A stretch of 13,276 nt of DNA from assembly GCA_049684495.1 (NCBI GenBank), contig JBAVFZ010000229.1, forward strand, positions 1-13,276, given 5' to 3'. The notes under the pieces were generated by a model that was given only the letters and a program-made list of their open reading frames with translations, was not told the DNA's origin and did not search any database. Made by a program: the position numbers and the translations under genes. Each line of letters begins with the position of its first letter. The first letter of the stretch is position 1. Below, one piece after another: positions 7,123 through 13,276 of this stretch. Source of the stretch: JAFGKK01 sp049684495. GTDB taxonomy: Bacteria; Chloroflexota; Anaerolineae; Anaerolineales; RBG-16-64-43.

Positions 7123-8115
7123 CTATTTATCCGACGCGTAATACACCCACTTCCGGGCGGTGGCGAACAGGAAGAACGTGACCACCAGGATGACCAGGAA
7201 GAGCACCCAGGCGAGCGTCGCCCCGTACGACATGTTGTGATAGAAGAAGAACGTCCGATAAAGCAAAAGGTTATAAAACATCGTCGCGCCGCCCGGATAC
7301 CCGGTGCCCTGGTTAACCACCAGCGGTACCAAAAAGTATTGGAACAGGCCGACGACGCTGAGGATCAGGTTGTAAAACACAACCGGCGAAATCATCGGGA
7401 AGGTGACGTTCCAGAAGGTGGCCCATACACCGGCGCCGTCCACCTTCGAAGCGTCGTACAGTTCGGTCGGGACGGATTGCAGCCCGGCCAGTTGGGTCAG
7501 CATGGCGTTGCCGATCCCCCAGATGCCCATGATGATGAAGGTCGGATAGACCCAGTTGACGTCGTTAACCCATAGCGGAACCTGGGATTTTGCCATGCCC
7601 AGCCACATCAGGAACTTGTTGACCCAGCCGTTTTCCGGGTTCAGCACGCCGCCCCACAGGATGACGCTGGCGACGAAGGGGATGATGTAGGGCATGTAGA
7701 ACAACGAACGGAATAAGTTTTGCCCTTTGAGGTTCTTGTTGTTCATCAGCAGTGCGATAAAGAGCGGGAGGAAGATCGCGACCGGCAGGGACATCAGACC
7801 AAACTTAAGGGTCACCAACATGGCCCCCGGAGTCTCGCTCCCGGCTTTACCCCAAACCGTGCCGTCGGTGAACAGGGTGGCGTAGTTGTCGAACCCGACC
7901 CATTTCGGGGCGGCGAGGATCTGGTCTTCGATCCTGAGGTCCATGAACGTGAACAGGAAGGTCGCGATCATGGGGAGGAGCGTGAAAATCAGGAAACCGA
8001 TAAGCCACGGTGAGATAAACAGCATCCCGTTTCGGAATTCCCGCCGCGCCAGCGGGGGCATGTTCCGGAGGGTGTCGGCGGAAGGCAGTTGGGGTAAACG
8101 GGTAAGTTGCTCCAT
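7123..8115 (-). CDS. MalF-type carbohydrate ABC permease
   Basis: A 330-residue CUT1 permease subunit. A cytoplasmic N-terminus is followed by TM1 at ~32-55 (LFISPWLIGFLIFTLLPM), the family signature FRSLFYMPYIIP at 135-146, and the EAA loop ELYDASKVDGAGVWATFWNV at ~218-237, which contacts the ATPase. Length is normal for the family. GGAG lies eight bases before the ATG at 8115. It is the second gene of the cluster, after the solute-binding lipoprotein and a strong stem-loop, and only 24 bases before the first MalG copy. Unlike the MalG subunit it is present once, so it is probably the common partner for all three. No ATP-binding subunit is encoded nearby. Confidence 0.93.
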   Translation of the reverse strand: MEQLTRLPQLPSADTLRNMPPLARREFRNGMLFISPWLIGFLIFTLLPMIATFLFTFMDLRIEDQILAAPKWVGFDNYATLFTDGTVWGKAGSETPGAMLVTLKFGLMSLPVAIFLPLFIALLMNNKNLKGQNLFRSLFYMPYIIPFVASVILWGGVLNPENGWVNKFLMWLGMAKSQVPLWVNDVNWVYPTFIIMGIWGIGNAMLTQLAGLQSVPTELYDASKVDGAGVWATFWNVTFPMISPVVFYNLILSVVGLFQYFLVPLVVNQGTGYPGGATMFYNLLLYRTFFFYHNMSYGATLAWVLFLVILVVTFFLFATARKWVYYASDK

Positions 8116-8136
8116 TATGACGCTCCGTGGAAAGGT

Positions 8137-8168
8137 ATCGGGCGGGCGATTTGCATCGCCCGCCCGAT
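8137..8168 (-). promoter_or_regulatory. Strong stem-loop after the solute-binding-protein gene
   Basis: A perfect 14-bp stem, ATCGGGCGGGCGAT (8137-8150) with ATCGCCCGCCCGAT (8155-8168), is closed by a four-base loop that reads GCAA on the minus strand, a GNRA tetraloop. It starts 17 bases after the binding-protein stop and ends 21 bases before the MalF start. No U-run follows, so it is more likely an mRNA 3'-end stabiliser or partial block than a full terminator. Such elements commonly make binding protein exceed permease in sugar operons. Confidence 0.82.
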
Positions 8169-8185
8169 TGTATATCTGGAACCGA

Positions 8186-9622
8186 TTACTTGCCGAAGAT
8201 CACGGTCAGGTCGGCCAGGTAGGTTGCGATTTCCTTGTCCAGGTCGAGCCCGGCGGTGTTCCGCAGCAGATTGGCGAACGTGTTACCACGCGTCCAGGCT
8301 TCATTGTAGTTCGGCATGTAGCCTTCAGCGCTCGGAGCATCCGGGTAATCCAGGCCGGCGATAACGGTATCCAGGTTCTTGACCCACGGATACGCAGCAG
8401 CCTTCTCGGCTCTCCAGGCTTCCTGGGCGGAGGTCAGCGCGGGGATCGCGCCGTAAGCAGCCTTCATATCCTTGCTGCCGACGATCAGGATCTGAACCGC
8501 GTCGGTTACAAGGTACTTCAGAACTTCGAAGGCCTGCTCCGGGACCTTGGTGCCCTTCCAGACGCGGAAGGTATCGGCATCGATGCGGCCGCCGACTTTA
8601 CCATTGTAGGACGGCATCGCAGCGGCGTCCCAGGTCTTGTTGTCGTTCATGCAGCAGGTGTACCAGAACGGCTGGTCGGTCATGGCAACTTTATTGCTGT
8701 TGAAGGGGTTGCCACCGGCGTAGTCCTGGCTGCCCTCAACCGCGGCGTTGGCCATGAACGGCTGGGCGCCCCAGATCGCATCGTAGGTCCACTTCCAAGC
8801 GGCGACCCACGCATCCGGAGCCTGGGCGGTCTTGCCATCGGCGGCGACCATCGAGCCGCTGGCGAAGAAGGAGCCCCAGTAGTTCGGGTGATTCTCGTAC
8901 TGCCAAGTGTAACCGTACTGCTTGACATCGTCCTTGTTGAAGCCTTCTTCAGTCGAGTTCAGCCCGGCGCCGTCGATGGTGAGCAGCTTCGAAACGGCGG
9001 TCAGGGTGTCCCACGACCAATCCACTTCGCTGCCGTCCGGCATCTTGTACTTGGCGCCGTAAGCAGCGGGCGGATACGCAAGACCGGCTTCATCGAAGAG
9101 CTTGGTGTTGTAGAAGACGACCGAAGGATAAACCGCGAACGGAAGCCCGACCTGCCCTTCCGAGGTCTCGTACATGGAGACCAGGGCCGGGTTGAAGACC
9201 GAGCTGTCGAATCCGCTGGCGGTCATCTGGGAGGAGATGTCCAGCCACTGACCGAAGAACGCGTTCGAACCGCCCCAGCCTACCGGCCCGATGATGTCGG
9301 GGCCGTTGCCGGAAGCGATCTGGGTGGAGAGGACGTCCTTGGCGGAATCGTAGGGAACGATTTCCAGGATCAGGTTGATCGCGTCCTGCTTCGCATTGAA
9401 TTGATTTACGACTTCCAATTCAGCGCGAACCTGCACAGGATCGGTCCCGGTGCCCATGCCCACGAACCAGCGGACATCCACCGCACCCGGCTTGGACGTT
9501 GCTACGGGAATAGCCGTGTCAGCAGGTCCGGTGGTCGCCACGGGGGTAGTTCCACCACCGCACGCCACGAGAAGCATGCTCAGGACGGTCAGCGCCGTCA
9601 GAACAACAAAAATTTTACGCAT
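8186..9622 (-). CDS. Extracellular carbohydrate-binding lipoprotein of an ABC importer
   Basis: A 478-residue family 1 extracellular solute-binding protein. The N-terminus MRKIFVVLTALTVLSMLLVAC is a lipoprotein signal with lipobox LVAC and lipidated Cys21, followed by GGG and a Thr/Pro/Ala-rich linker to about residue 46. The mature domain starts at DVRWFVGMGTG and carries family features: NQFNAKQDAINLILEIVPY, ASGNGPDIIGPVGWGG and QVGLPFAVYPSVVFYNTKLF. Many Trp, Tyr and Phe residues would fit a sugar site. The ATG at 9622 follows AAGGAGATAGGA, a good ribosome binding site. It is the first gene of the cluster, about 375 bases downstream of a consensus promoter. The specific sugar cannot be read from the sequence; the glycosidase in the same cluster suggests a plant- or microbe-derived oligosaccharide. 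Confidence 0.93.
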   Translation of the reverse strand: MRKIFVVLTALTVLSMLLVACGGGTTPVATTGPADTAIPVATSKPGAVDVRWFVGMGTGTDPVQVRAELEVVNQFNAKQDAINLILEIVPYDSAKDVLSTQIASGNGPDIIGPVGWGGSNAFFGQWLDISSQMTASGFDSSVFNPALVSMYETSEGQVGLPFAVYPSVVFYNTKLFDEAGLAYPPAAYGAKYKMPDGSEVDWSWDTLTAVSKLLTIDGAGLNSTEEGFNKDDVKQYGYTWQYENHPNYWGSFFASGSMVAADGKTAQAPDAWVAAWKWTYDAIWGAQPFMANAAVEGSQDYAGGNPFNSNKVAMTDQPFWYTCCMNDNKTWDAAAMPSYNGKVGGRIDADTFRVWKGTKVPEQAFEVLKYLVTDAVQILIVGSKDMKAAYGAIPALTSAQEAWRAEKAAAYPWVKNLDTVIAGLDYPDAPSAEGYMPNYNEAWTRGNTFANLLRNTAGLDLDKEIATYLADLTVIFGK

Positions 9623-9998
9623 TTCCTATCTCCTTTTCTCCTCAAACAGAAATTCAGAACAGTCGGCTGACGTACCTTTTTCCGTGCATGAAACGGAATC
9701 GCGCAGGTTATCCCCTCTTACCACCTCCCTTCGTCTGGAAAAGGATAAGACCAAAATCCAAAAACGCGGCTTTCTTCGGATACGCCGCGGTATTAAATAG
9801 AACCCAAATATTTTTTCGTGCGAAAAGGAGGGAGGGTGATTCGGTCTTGGAGACCATTCTCATGTCTTCGGAATCTATGATCGGATTTTTTACCGGAACG
9901 CGTGGGTCGGCGAGAAGCCGATCGCGCCCCAACCACCGTCAGACCGGAAGCATATGTGGAAGCAAAACGCTTTATTTTTTAGGGTGCTCGTAAAACCA
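9623..9998 (-). promoter_or_regulatory. Long 5' leader of the sugar-uptake cluster
   Basis: If transcription starts about seven bases past the -10 box, near 9998, the leader is about 375 bases long. It contains several short hairpins: CGCGGC/GCCGCG (9765-9770, 9784-9789), TTCCGT/ACGGAA (9680-9685, 9693-9698) and TCGGC/GCCGA around 9907-9921. No known riboswitch core is recognised. Open frames here do not look like proteins. Confidence 0.45.
9960..9973. promoter_or_regulatory. Weak second LacI-type half-palindrome in the leader
   Basis: AAGC-AAAAC-GCTT at 9960-9972 includes AAAACGCTTT, which keeps the AAxCGxTT core of LacI-family operators but lacks the outer bases. It falls about 25-40 bases after the predicted start of the sugar transcript, a position where a repressor could block elongation. 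It is weak on its own and is listed because a perfect site lies about 168 bases away. Confidence 0.3.
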
Positions 9999-10004
9999 GG
10001 CCAG

Positions 10005-10032
10005 ATTATACTGCCATATAAATCGTTGTCAA
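10005..10032 (-). promoter_or_regulatory. Consensus sigma-70 promoter of the sugar-uptake cluster
   Basis: On the minus strand TTGACA (10032-10027) and TATAAT (10010-10005) both match the consensus exactly and are 16 bases apart. Transcription would run toward the solute-binding-protein gene. A small palindrome GGCCTT-AAAA-AAGGCC (10040-10055) lies just upstream of the -35 box. Confidence 0.85.
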
Positions 10033-10128
10033 CACCCCAGGCCTTAAAAAAGGCCAAATAACAGCCTCATTTATCACTTCATGGAAAATAAAAATTTGTA
10101 ACATTATTTAGACAATATAAGTCCTATT

Positions 10129-10144
10129 ATGTAAACGTTTACAT
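10129..10144. promoter_or_regulatory. Perfect LacI-family-type operator
   Basis: ATGTAAACGTTTACAT is a perfect 16-bp palindrome with a central CG and the TGxAAxCGxTTxCA pattern bound by LacI/CcpA-type regulators. It lies between the divergent sugar cluster and deacetylase gene, about 97 bases upstream of the cluster's -35 box. No LacI-family gene is in the window, so the regulator would be elsewhere. The family of the binder is inferred from pattern only. Confidence 0.75.
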
Positions 10145-10158
10145 GGTTTGCCCTAAAT

Positions 10159-10186
10159 TTCACTTTTTTCGACGAAAAGGTATACA
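10159..10186 (+). promoter_or_regulatory. Weak candidate promoter toward the deacetylase gene
   Basis: TTCACT (10159-10164) and TATACA (10181-10186), 16 bases apart, each match four of six consensus positions. Transcription would start near 10193 and give a leader of about 220 bases before the ATG at 10411, including a hairpin TTTCGGG/CCCGAAA (10317-10323, 10331-10337). The promoter immediately before the gene is a competing candidate. Confidence 0.3.
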
Positions 10187-10375
10187 GTCTCGATCACGTT
10201 TTCCCATTACTTCAAAATAAGGAGCCGGAACGGTTTTTTCACTGATTTCATTGGATCGTCTTCCATATGGACGCGCTTAACGCAGCCTCCGCCGCTAGAT
10301 CTTTGGGGCCGGTGATTTTCGGGACCGATCCCCGAAAGGAGATCCCCGGCGTTTGTATCCCGCGCCATAGGCCTC

Positions 10376-10404
10376 TTGTTCCAGCCAGTTACAGCTACTA
10401 TAAT
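10376..10404 (+). promoter_or_regulatory. Candidate promoter placing the transcript start at the deacetylase ATG
   Basis: TATAAT at 10399-10404 is a perfect -10 box, with TTGTTC (10376-10381) 17 bases upstream as a partial -35 (three of six). The expected start, about seven bases past the -10, is at the A of the ATG at 10411. No Shine-Dalgarno is seen there, so a leaderless mRNA is possible. Confidence 0.55.
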
Positions 10405-10410
10405 CCCGGC

Positions 10411-11553
10411 ATGGCCCCCCGGAAGTCCCTCTTACTTTTCAGCGCCGAACTCGAAAAATTTCCCTTTCCCCCCGACCACCCTTTTAATACAACCCGCGCG
10501 CCTAAAACCCGCGAATTGATCCGGTCCATGGGCTGGCTGACCGGCGAGGACCATGCCGAAGCGGGTTTTGAGCCCGCTCCCCGCGCGGTGCTCGAGAAAT
10601 TCCACACCCGCCGCTACCTGGATGCGCTCCAGAACGCCTCGCAGGGCGGATGGGATTACGACGTGCTAAGGATGGGGATCGGGACTTCGGATTGTCCGGT
10701 GTTCCCGGGGATGTACGAACACTCGGTCCTGGCCGCCGGCGCCACGCTCGCCGGCGCGGCCGCCATTCTCGAGCGCCGCGCGGATGCGGCCTTCAATCCG
10801 CACGGCGGATTCCACCATGCCTTCCCGGAGCGCGCGGCCGGGTTCTGCTACATCAACGATCCCGCGCTCGGCTGCCTGGCGCTGGCGGAGGCCGGTAAAC
10901 GCGTCCTCTACCTCGACATCGATGTGCACAACGGCGACGGGGTCGCTTTCGCCTTTCAGGACCGGGCGGATGTGATGACGATCTCCCTGCATGAGAATCC
11001 GCGCATCCTATTCCCGGGAACCGGTTTCGAAACGGAAATCGGCTCGGGGAAGGGCGCCGGGTTTTCCGTCAACGTGCCATTGCCGGTCGGGACGTACGAT
11101 GAAGCCTACCTCGGCGCGTTCGACCAGGTCGTCCCGCCGCTGATCCGGGCCTTTGGTCCGGACGTGTTCGTGATCGAACTCGGAACCGACGGCCTGGCGC
11201 AGGATCCGCTGGCCCATCTGCAATTGACCAACAACGTGTATGCGGAAGTCCTGCGCCGGGTGCTGGCGTTTGAAAAACCGGTCCTGATGACGGGCGGCGG
11301 CGGCTACAACGTGGAGAACACGGTCCGCGCCTGGGCCCTGGCCTGGAGCGTGCTCAGCGGGCAGGACGACGATGATTATGGGAACGCCGGATTGGGCGGC
11401 GTGATGCTGGGGAGCACGGAGTGGAAAGGCGGATTGCGGGACAGGGAACTGGTGATCCCGGAGCAGCAGCGGGAGGCCGTCACCCAGGCGCTGGCATACA
11501 CGGTAAAGAAGGTGAAATCATTGGTGTTCCCGATCCATGGAATAAACCCGTAG
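10411..11553 (+). CDS. Class I histone-deacetylase-like (AcuC/HDAC family) amidohydrolase
   Basis: A 380-residue cytoplasmic zinc-dependent deacetylase fold. The key sites of class I HDACs are all present: the His pair in GGFHHAF (His135-His136), zinc ligands in DIDVHNGDG (Asp171, His173) and IELGTDGL (Asp260), and the transition-state Tyr in GGGGYN (Tyr299). SGFCY-like AGFCYIND is also kept. The usual second His after the zinc-ligand His (DxHHGDG) is Asn here. Relatives deacetylate lysines, acetyl-CoA synthetase (AcuC) or acetylpolyamines; which applies cannot be told. The frame is open from 10267, but the first 48 residues there do not resemble the family and have no ribosome binding site, so the ATG at 10411 is used. 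The stop TAG lies inside the left end of a repeat element. It is divergent from the sugar cluster and shares its control region. Confidence 0.9.
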   Translation: MAPRKSLLLFSAELEKFPFPPDHPFNTTRAPKTRELIRSMGWLTGEDHAEAGFEPAPRAVLEKFHTRRYLDALQNASQGGWDYDVLRMGIGTSDCPVFPGMYEHSVLAAGATLAGAAAILERRADAAFNPHGGFHHAFPERAAGFCYINDPALGCLALAEAGKRVLYLDIDVHNGDGVAFAFQDRADVMTISLHENPRILFPGTGFETEIGSGKGAGFSVNVPLPVGTYDEAYLGAFDQVVPPLIRAFGPDVFVIELGTDGLAQDPLAHLQLTNNVYAEVLRRVLAFEKPVLMTGGGGYNVENTVRAWALAWSVLSGQDDDDYGNAGLGGVMLGSTEWKGGLRDRELVIPEQQREAVTQALAYTVKKVKSLVFPIHGINP

Positions 11554-11779
11554 GGGCAAGGCACTGCCTCGCCCGGGATACGATCGTCATGCCGGCGCGT
11601 TTTTAGCCGGCATCCATGGACCCCGGCCTGGAGCACGCCGGGGTGACAGGTGCGGGCGAGGCAGTGCCTCGCCCTGGATACGATCGTCATGCCCGCGCGT
11701 TTTTAGCCGGCATCCATGGACCCCGGCCTGGAGCACGCCGGGGTGACAGGTGCGGGCGGGGTGCCGCTTCGCCCCTACG
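11549..11779. repeat. Repeat element with 9-bp inverted ends and two 100-bp tandem units
   Basis: CGTAGGGGC (11549-11557) and its reverse complement GCCCCTACG (11771-11779) bound the element. Inside, 11555-11654 and 11655-11754 are tandem copies differing at only four of 100 positions, followed by a partial third start (11755-11777). Each unit contains three palindromes; in the second unit the first is GGCGAGGCAGTGCCTCGCC (11655-11673), and in the first unit the others are ATGCCGGC/GCCGGCAT (11589-11613) and ACCCCGGC/GCCGGGGT (11620-11644). It lies between the convergent deacetylase and MFS genes and supplies the deacetylase stop codon. It is non-coding and resembles a small palindromic or MITE-like intergenic repeat; folding may also end transcription. 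Confidence 0.85.
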
Positions 11780-11793
11780 TTCGCGATCTACTA

Positions 11794-13182
11794 TTATTTT
11801 CCCCGCACCGGTGGCCGGATCAACATCACCATACCCGCCGCAATCAGGCCGGCGATTCCCGCCGCGATGAATGCCATGCGGTAATCCCCGACCGTGAATA
11901 ATTTTTCCACGATCACCCCGGCCGAATCCTTGGCCTGGTAGGCCACCTTGTCCACCACGCGCATCAGCGATGCCGCCAGGTATGGGCCGACAATCCCCCC
12001 CGCTCCGTAGGCGGTGAACATCACCCCATAATTCACTCCGATGTTCTTGGTTCCAAAGTAGTCGGCGGTCAACGCGGGGTATAAGGCGAGGAATCCCCCG
12101 AAGCACAGCCCAATGAGCGAGACGGTGGCCAGGAAATACGGGTACGCATGCAGCAGATCCAAACCGATCAGAGCGATCCCGCACAGGACGAAGATCACCA
12201 CCAGCGTGATCTTGCGCCCGACTTTGTCGGACACGATTCCCCACAGGATTCTTCCGGTGGAATTGAAAATGGCGATGATGGATACGGCCATCGCCGCGGC
12301 CGTGGCGGACAGCCCGAAATCGACGGCGGAAATCGGCGGCGTCTGGGTGCCCAGGCTGAAGGATTGCCAGATCGGCGATGCCTTCATGATGATCTGCAAT
12401 CCGCCCGTGCAGGCGATGAAGTACGTCACCCACAACAGCCAGAACGTCGGCGTACGGATCATCTCCGTCGGGGAGAGATCCGCTTTGACCGCGGCCGCGG
12501 CGGGGGTCTTCGCCTGCGGCGGTGTCCAGCCCGCCGGGACGTACCCGGCCGGCGGATTTTTCAGAAGCTGCGCGCCGGCGACAACGCACACGAGGAAGAT
12601 CACGCCCAGCACCAGGAAGGTGTTGAACACGCCCAGCTGCGGCAGGGCGAAGAGGCGCAGCCCCATCAGCTCGTACGTGCCGCCGGAAATCAGCGCCTTG
12701 GCCAAAGGCGCGAAGAAGAAGGCGCCGGCGCCGAACCCCGCCACCGCCAGGCCGGTGATCAGCCCGCGCTTGTCCGGAAACCATTTGACGCACGTGGCGA
12801 TCGGGCACACGTACCCGGCGCCGATCCCGATCCCGCCCAGGATCGAAAAGGTGGCGATCAGCCAGACCAGCGCGGTGCCCGACGGGAAGAGTTCGGTGAA
12901 CTTGGCGAGGATCAACCCCACGCCGAGGATGATCCCGCCGAAGGTGGCCACGATCCGCGGCCCCACGCGGTCCTGAATCCGCCCGGCGAAGATCACCGCC
13001 AGGGCGAACGCCGCCAGCACGATCTGGGCCGGCAGCGTGACCTGCGTCTCGCTCCAATCCTGGTAGACGGCTTTGAGCGGGGTCTGGAACACGCTCCAGA
13101 TGTACACCGCGCCGAGGCTGACTTGGATCACCAGCGCCCCCACCACCACCCACCAGCGGTTCATTACCTTCTCTCCTGCCAT
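11794..13182 (-). CDS. OFA-family MFS transporter (oxalate/formate antiporter-like)
   Basis: A 462-residue, 12-helix inner-membrane transporter. The start MNRWWVVVGALVIQVSLGA (from residue 7) is characteristic of the oxalate:formate antiporter family. Also present are the loop 2-3 motif GRIQDRVGPR (67-76), the N-half signature KWFPDKRGLITGLAVAGFG, a loop 8-9 motif GIVSDKVGRK and the C-half signature ADYFGTKNIGVNYG. A long cytoplasmic Pro/Ala-rich link joins the two halves. Family members move small carboxylates, but many are uncharacterised, so the substrate is unknown. AGGAGG eight bases before the ATG at 13182 supports that start; a second ATG at 13164 also has GGAG upstream and would begin right at MNRWW. 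It appears to be a single-gene unit, convergent with the deacetylase. Confidence 0.9.
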   Translation of the reverse strand: MAGEKVMNRWWVVVGALVIQVSLGAVYIWSVFQTPLKAVYQDWSETQVTLPAQIVLAAFALAVIFAGRIQDRVGPRIVATFGGIILGVGLILAKFTELFPSGTALVWLIATFSILGGIGIGAGYVCPIATCVKWFPDKRGLITGLAVAGFGAGAFFFAPLAKALISGGTYELMGLRLFALPQLGVFNTFLVLGVIFLVCVVAGAQLLKNPPAGYVPAGWTPPQAKTPAAAAVKADLSPTEMIRTPTFWLLWVTYFIACTGGLQIIMKASPIWQSFSLGTQTPPISAVDFGLSATAAAMAVSIIAIFNSTGRILWGIVSDKVGRKITLVVIFVLCGIALIGLDLLHAYPYFLATVSLIGLCFGGFLALYPALTADYFGTKNIGVNYGVMFTAYGAGGIVGPYLAASLMRVVDKVAYQAKDSAGVIVEKLFTVGDYRMAFIAAGIAGLIAAGMVMLIRPPVRGK

Positions 13183-13238
13183 GGTTGCATCCTCCTATGA
13201 AATAGGCGGTCGAGTAGGTCGGAGCGGAGCGACGACCG

Positions 13239-13273
13239 TATCGAGACCACCGTTTATTATTGCGGTCTCGATA
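13239..13273. repeat. Inverted repeat upstream of the MFS gene, at the window edge
   Basis: TATCGAGACC (13239-13248) and GGTCTCGATA (13264-13273) are perfect reverse complements around 15 AT-rich bases. The preceding bases (13213-13237) form a looser GGTCG...CGACGACC palindrome. It may be the end of another intergenic repeat that continues beyond the window, or an operator for the transporter. Confidence 0.5.
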
Positions 13274-13276
13274 TGG

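Noticed and set aside
7886..9670. 594-codon plus-strand open frame opposite the solute-binding-protein gene
   Set aside because: The minus-strand lipoprotein is clearly real, with signal peptide, family motifs and ribosome binding site. The opposite frame has no recognisable domain or start signal.
9708..9932. 74-codon minus-strand frame in the sugar-cluster leader as a regulatory leader peptide
   Set aside because: There is no Shine-Dalgarno sequence, no run of regulatory codons and no resemblance to a known peptide.
10267..10410. Upstream start for the deacetylase gene, adding 48 residues
   Set aside because: The added residues do not look like the family N-terminus, which begins at LLLFSAELEKF, and there is no ribosome binding site before 10267.
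11549..11779. CRISPR array
   Set aside because: Only two 100-bp units in direct contact, with no short repeat-spacer alternation and no cas genes; internal palindromes fit an intergenic repeat better.
11687..13153. 488-codon minus-strand frame overlapping the MFS gene
   Set aside because: It is a shifted reading of the same DNA, without membrane segments and with an Arg/Gly/Asp-rich composition. The OFA-type frame carries the family signatures.

Overview
The window is high-GC in its genes, with AT-rich gaps, and contains seven full-length genes plus one gene that seems to be cut short by an in-frame stop. Solute-binding and glycosidase lipoproteins with long Thr/Pro linkers, a CpXC zinc-ribbon protein, an OFA-type transporter and short palindromic intergenic repeats together suggest a Chloroflexota (Anaerolineae-like) bacterium. 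This placement is an inference from style, since no marker gene is present.

Layout. (1) 37-1251, plus strand: a CpXC-domain protein whose frame stays open and protein-like for 47 more codons after its TAA. (2) 1396-1680: an intergenic palindromic repeat, then a strong bidirectional terminator (1612-1640). (3) 9622 down to 1681, minus strand: a carbohydrate-uptake cluster read in the order solute-binding lipoprotein, MalF-type permease, three tandem MalG-type permeases, clan GH-A glycosidase lipoprotein. A consensus sigma-70 promoter (10005-10032) starts it and the terminator at 1612-1640 ends it. A 14-bp stem-loop follows the binding-protein gene, and a terminator-like hairpin lies between the second and third MalG copies. 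(4) 9623-10410: a divergent regulatory region with a perfect LacI-type palindrome at 10129-10144. (5) 10411-11553, plus strand: a class I/AcuC-type histone-deacetylase-like amidohydrolase, possibly made from a leaderless mRNA. (6) 11549-11779: a compact repeat element with two 100-bp units between 9-bp inverted ends. (7) 13182-11794, minus strand: an OFA-family (oxalate/formate-antiporter-like) MFS transporter, followed by an inverted repeat at the right edge.

How the genes may work together. The glycosidase would release sugar outside the membrane, the lipoprotein would capture it, and the permeases would import it as a CUT1 ABC transporter. No ATPase is encoded here, so one from elsewhere must power it. 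The most unusual feature is the triplicated MalG-type subunit. All three copies carry an extra extracytoplasmic segment of about 85-90 residues between TM1 and TM2. That segment has diverged much more than the membrane core. This suggests a transporter with interchangeable or alternative half-channels. The deacetylase and the MFS transporter have no clear functional link to the sugar cluster.
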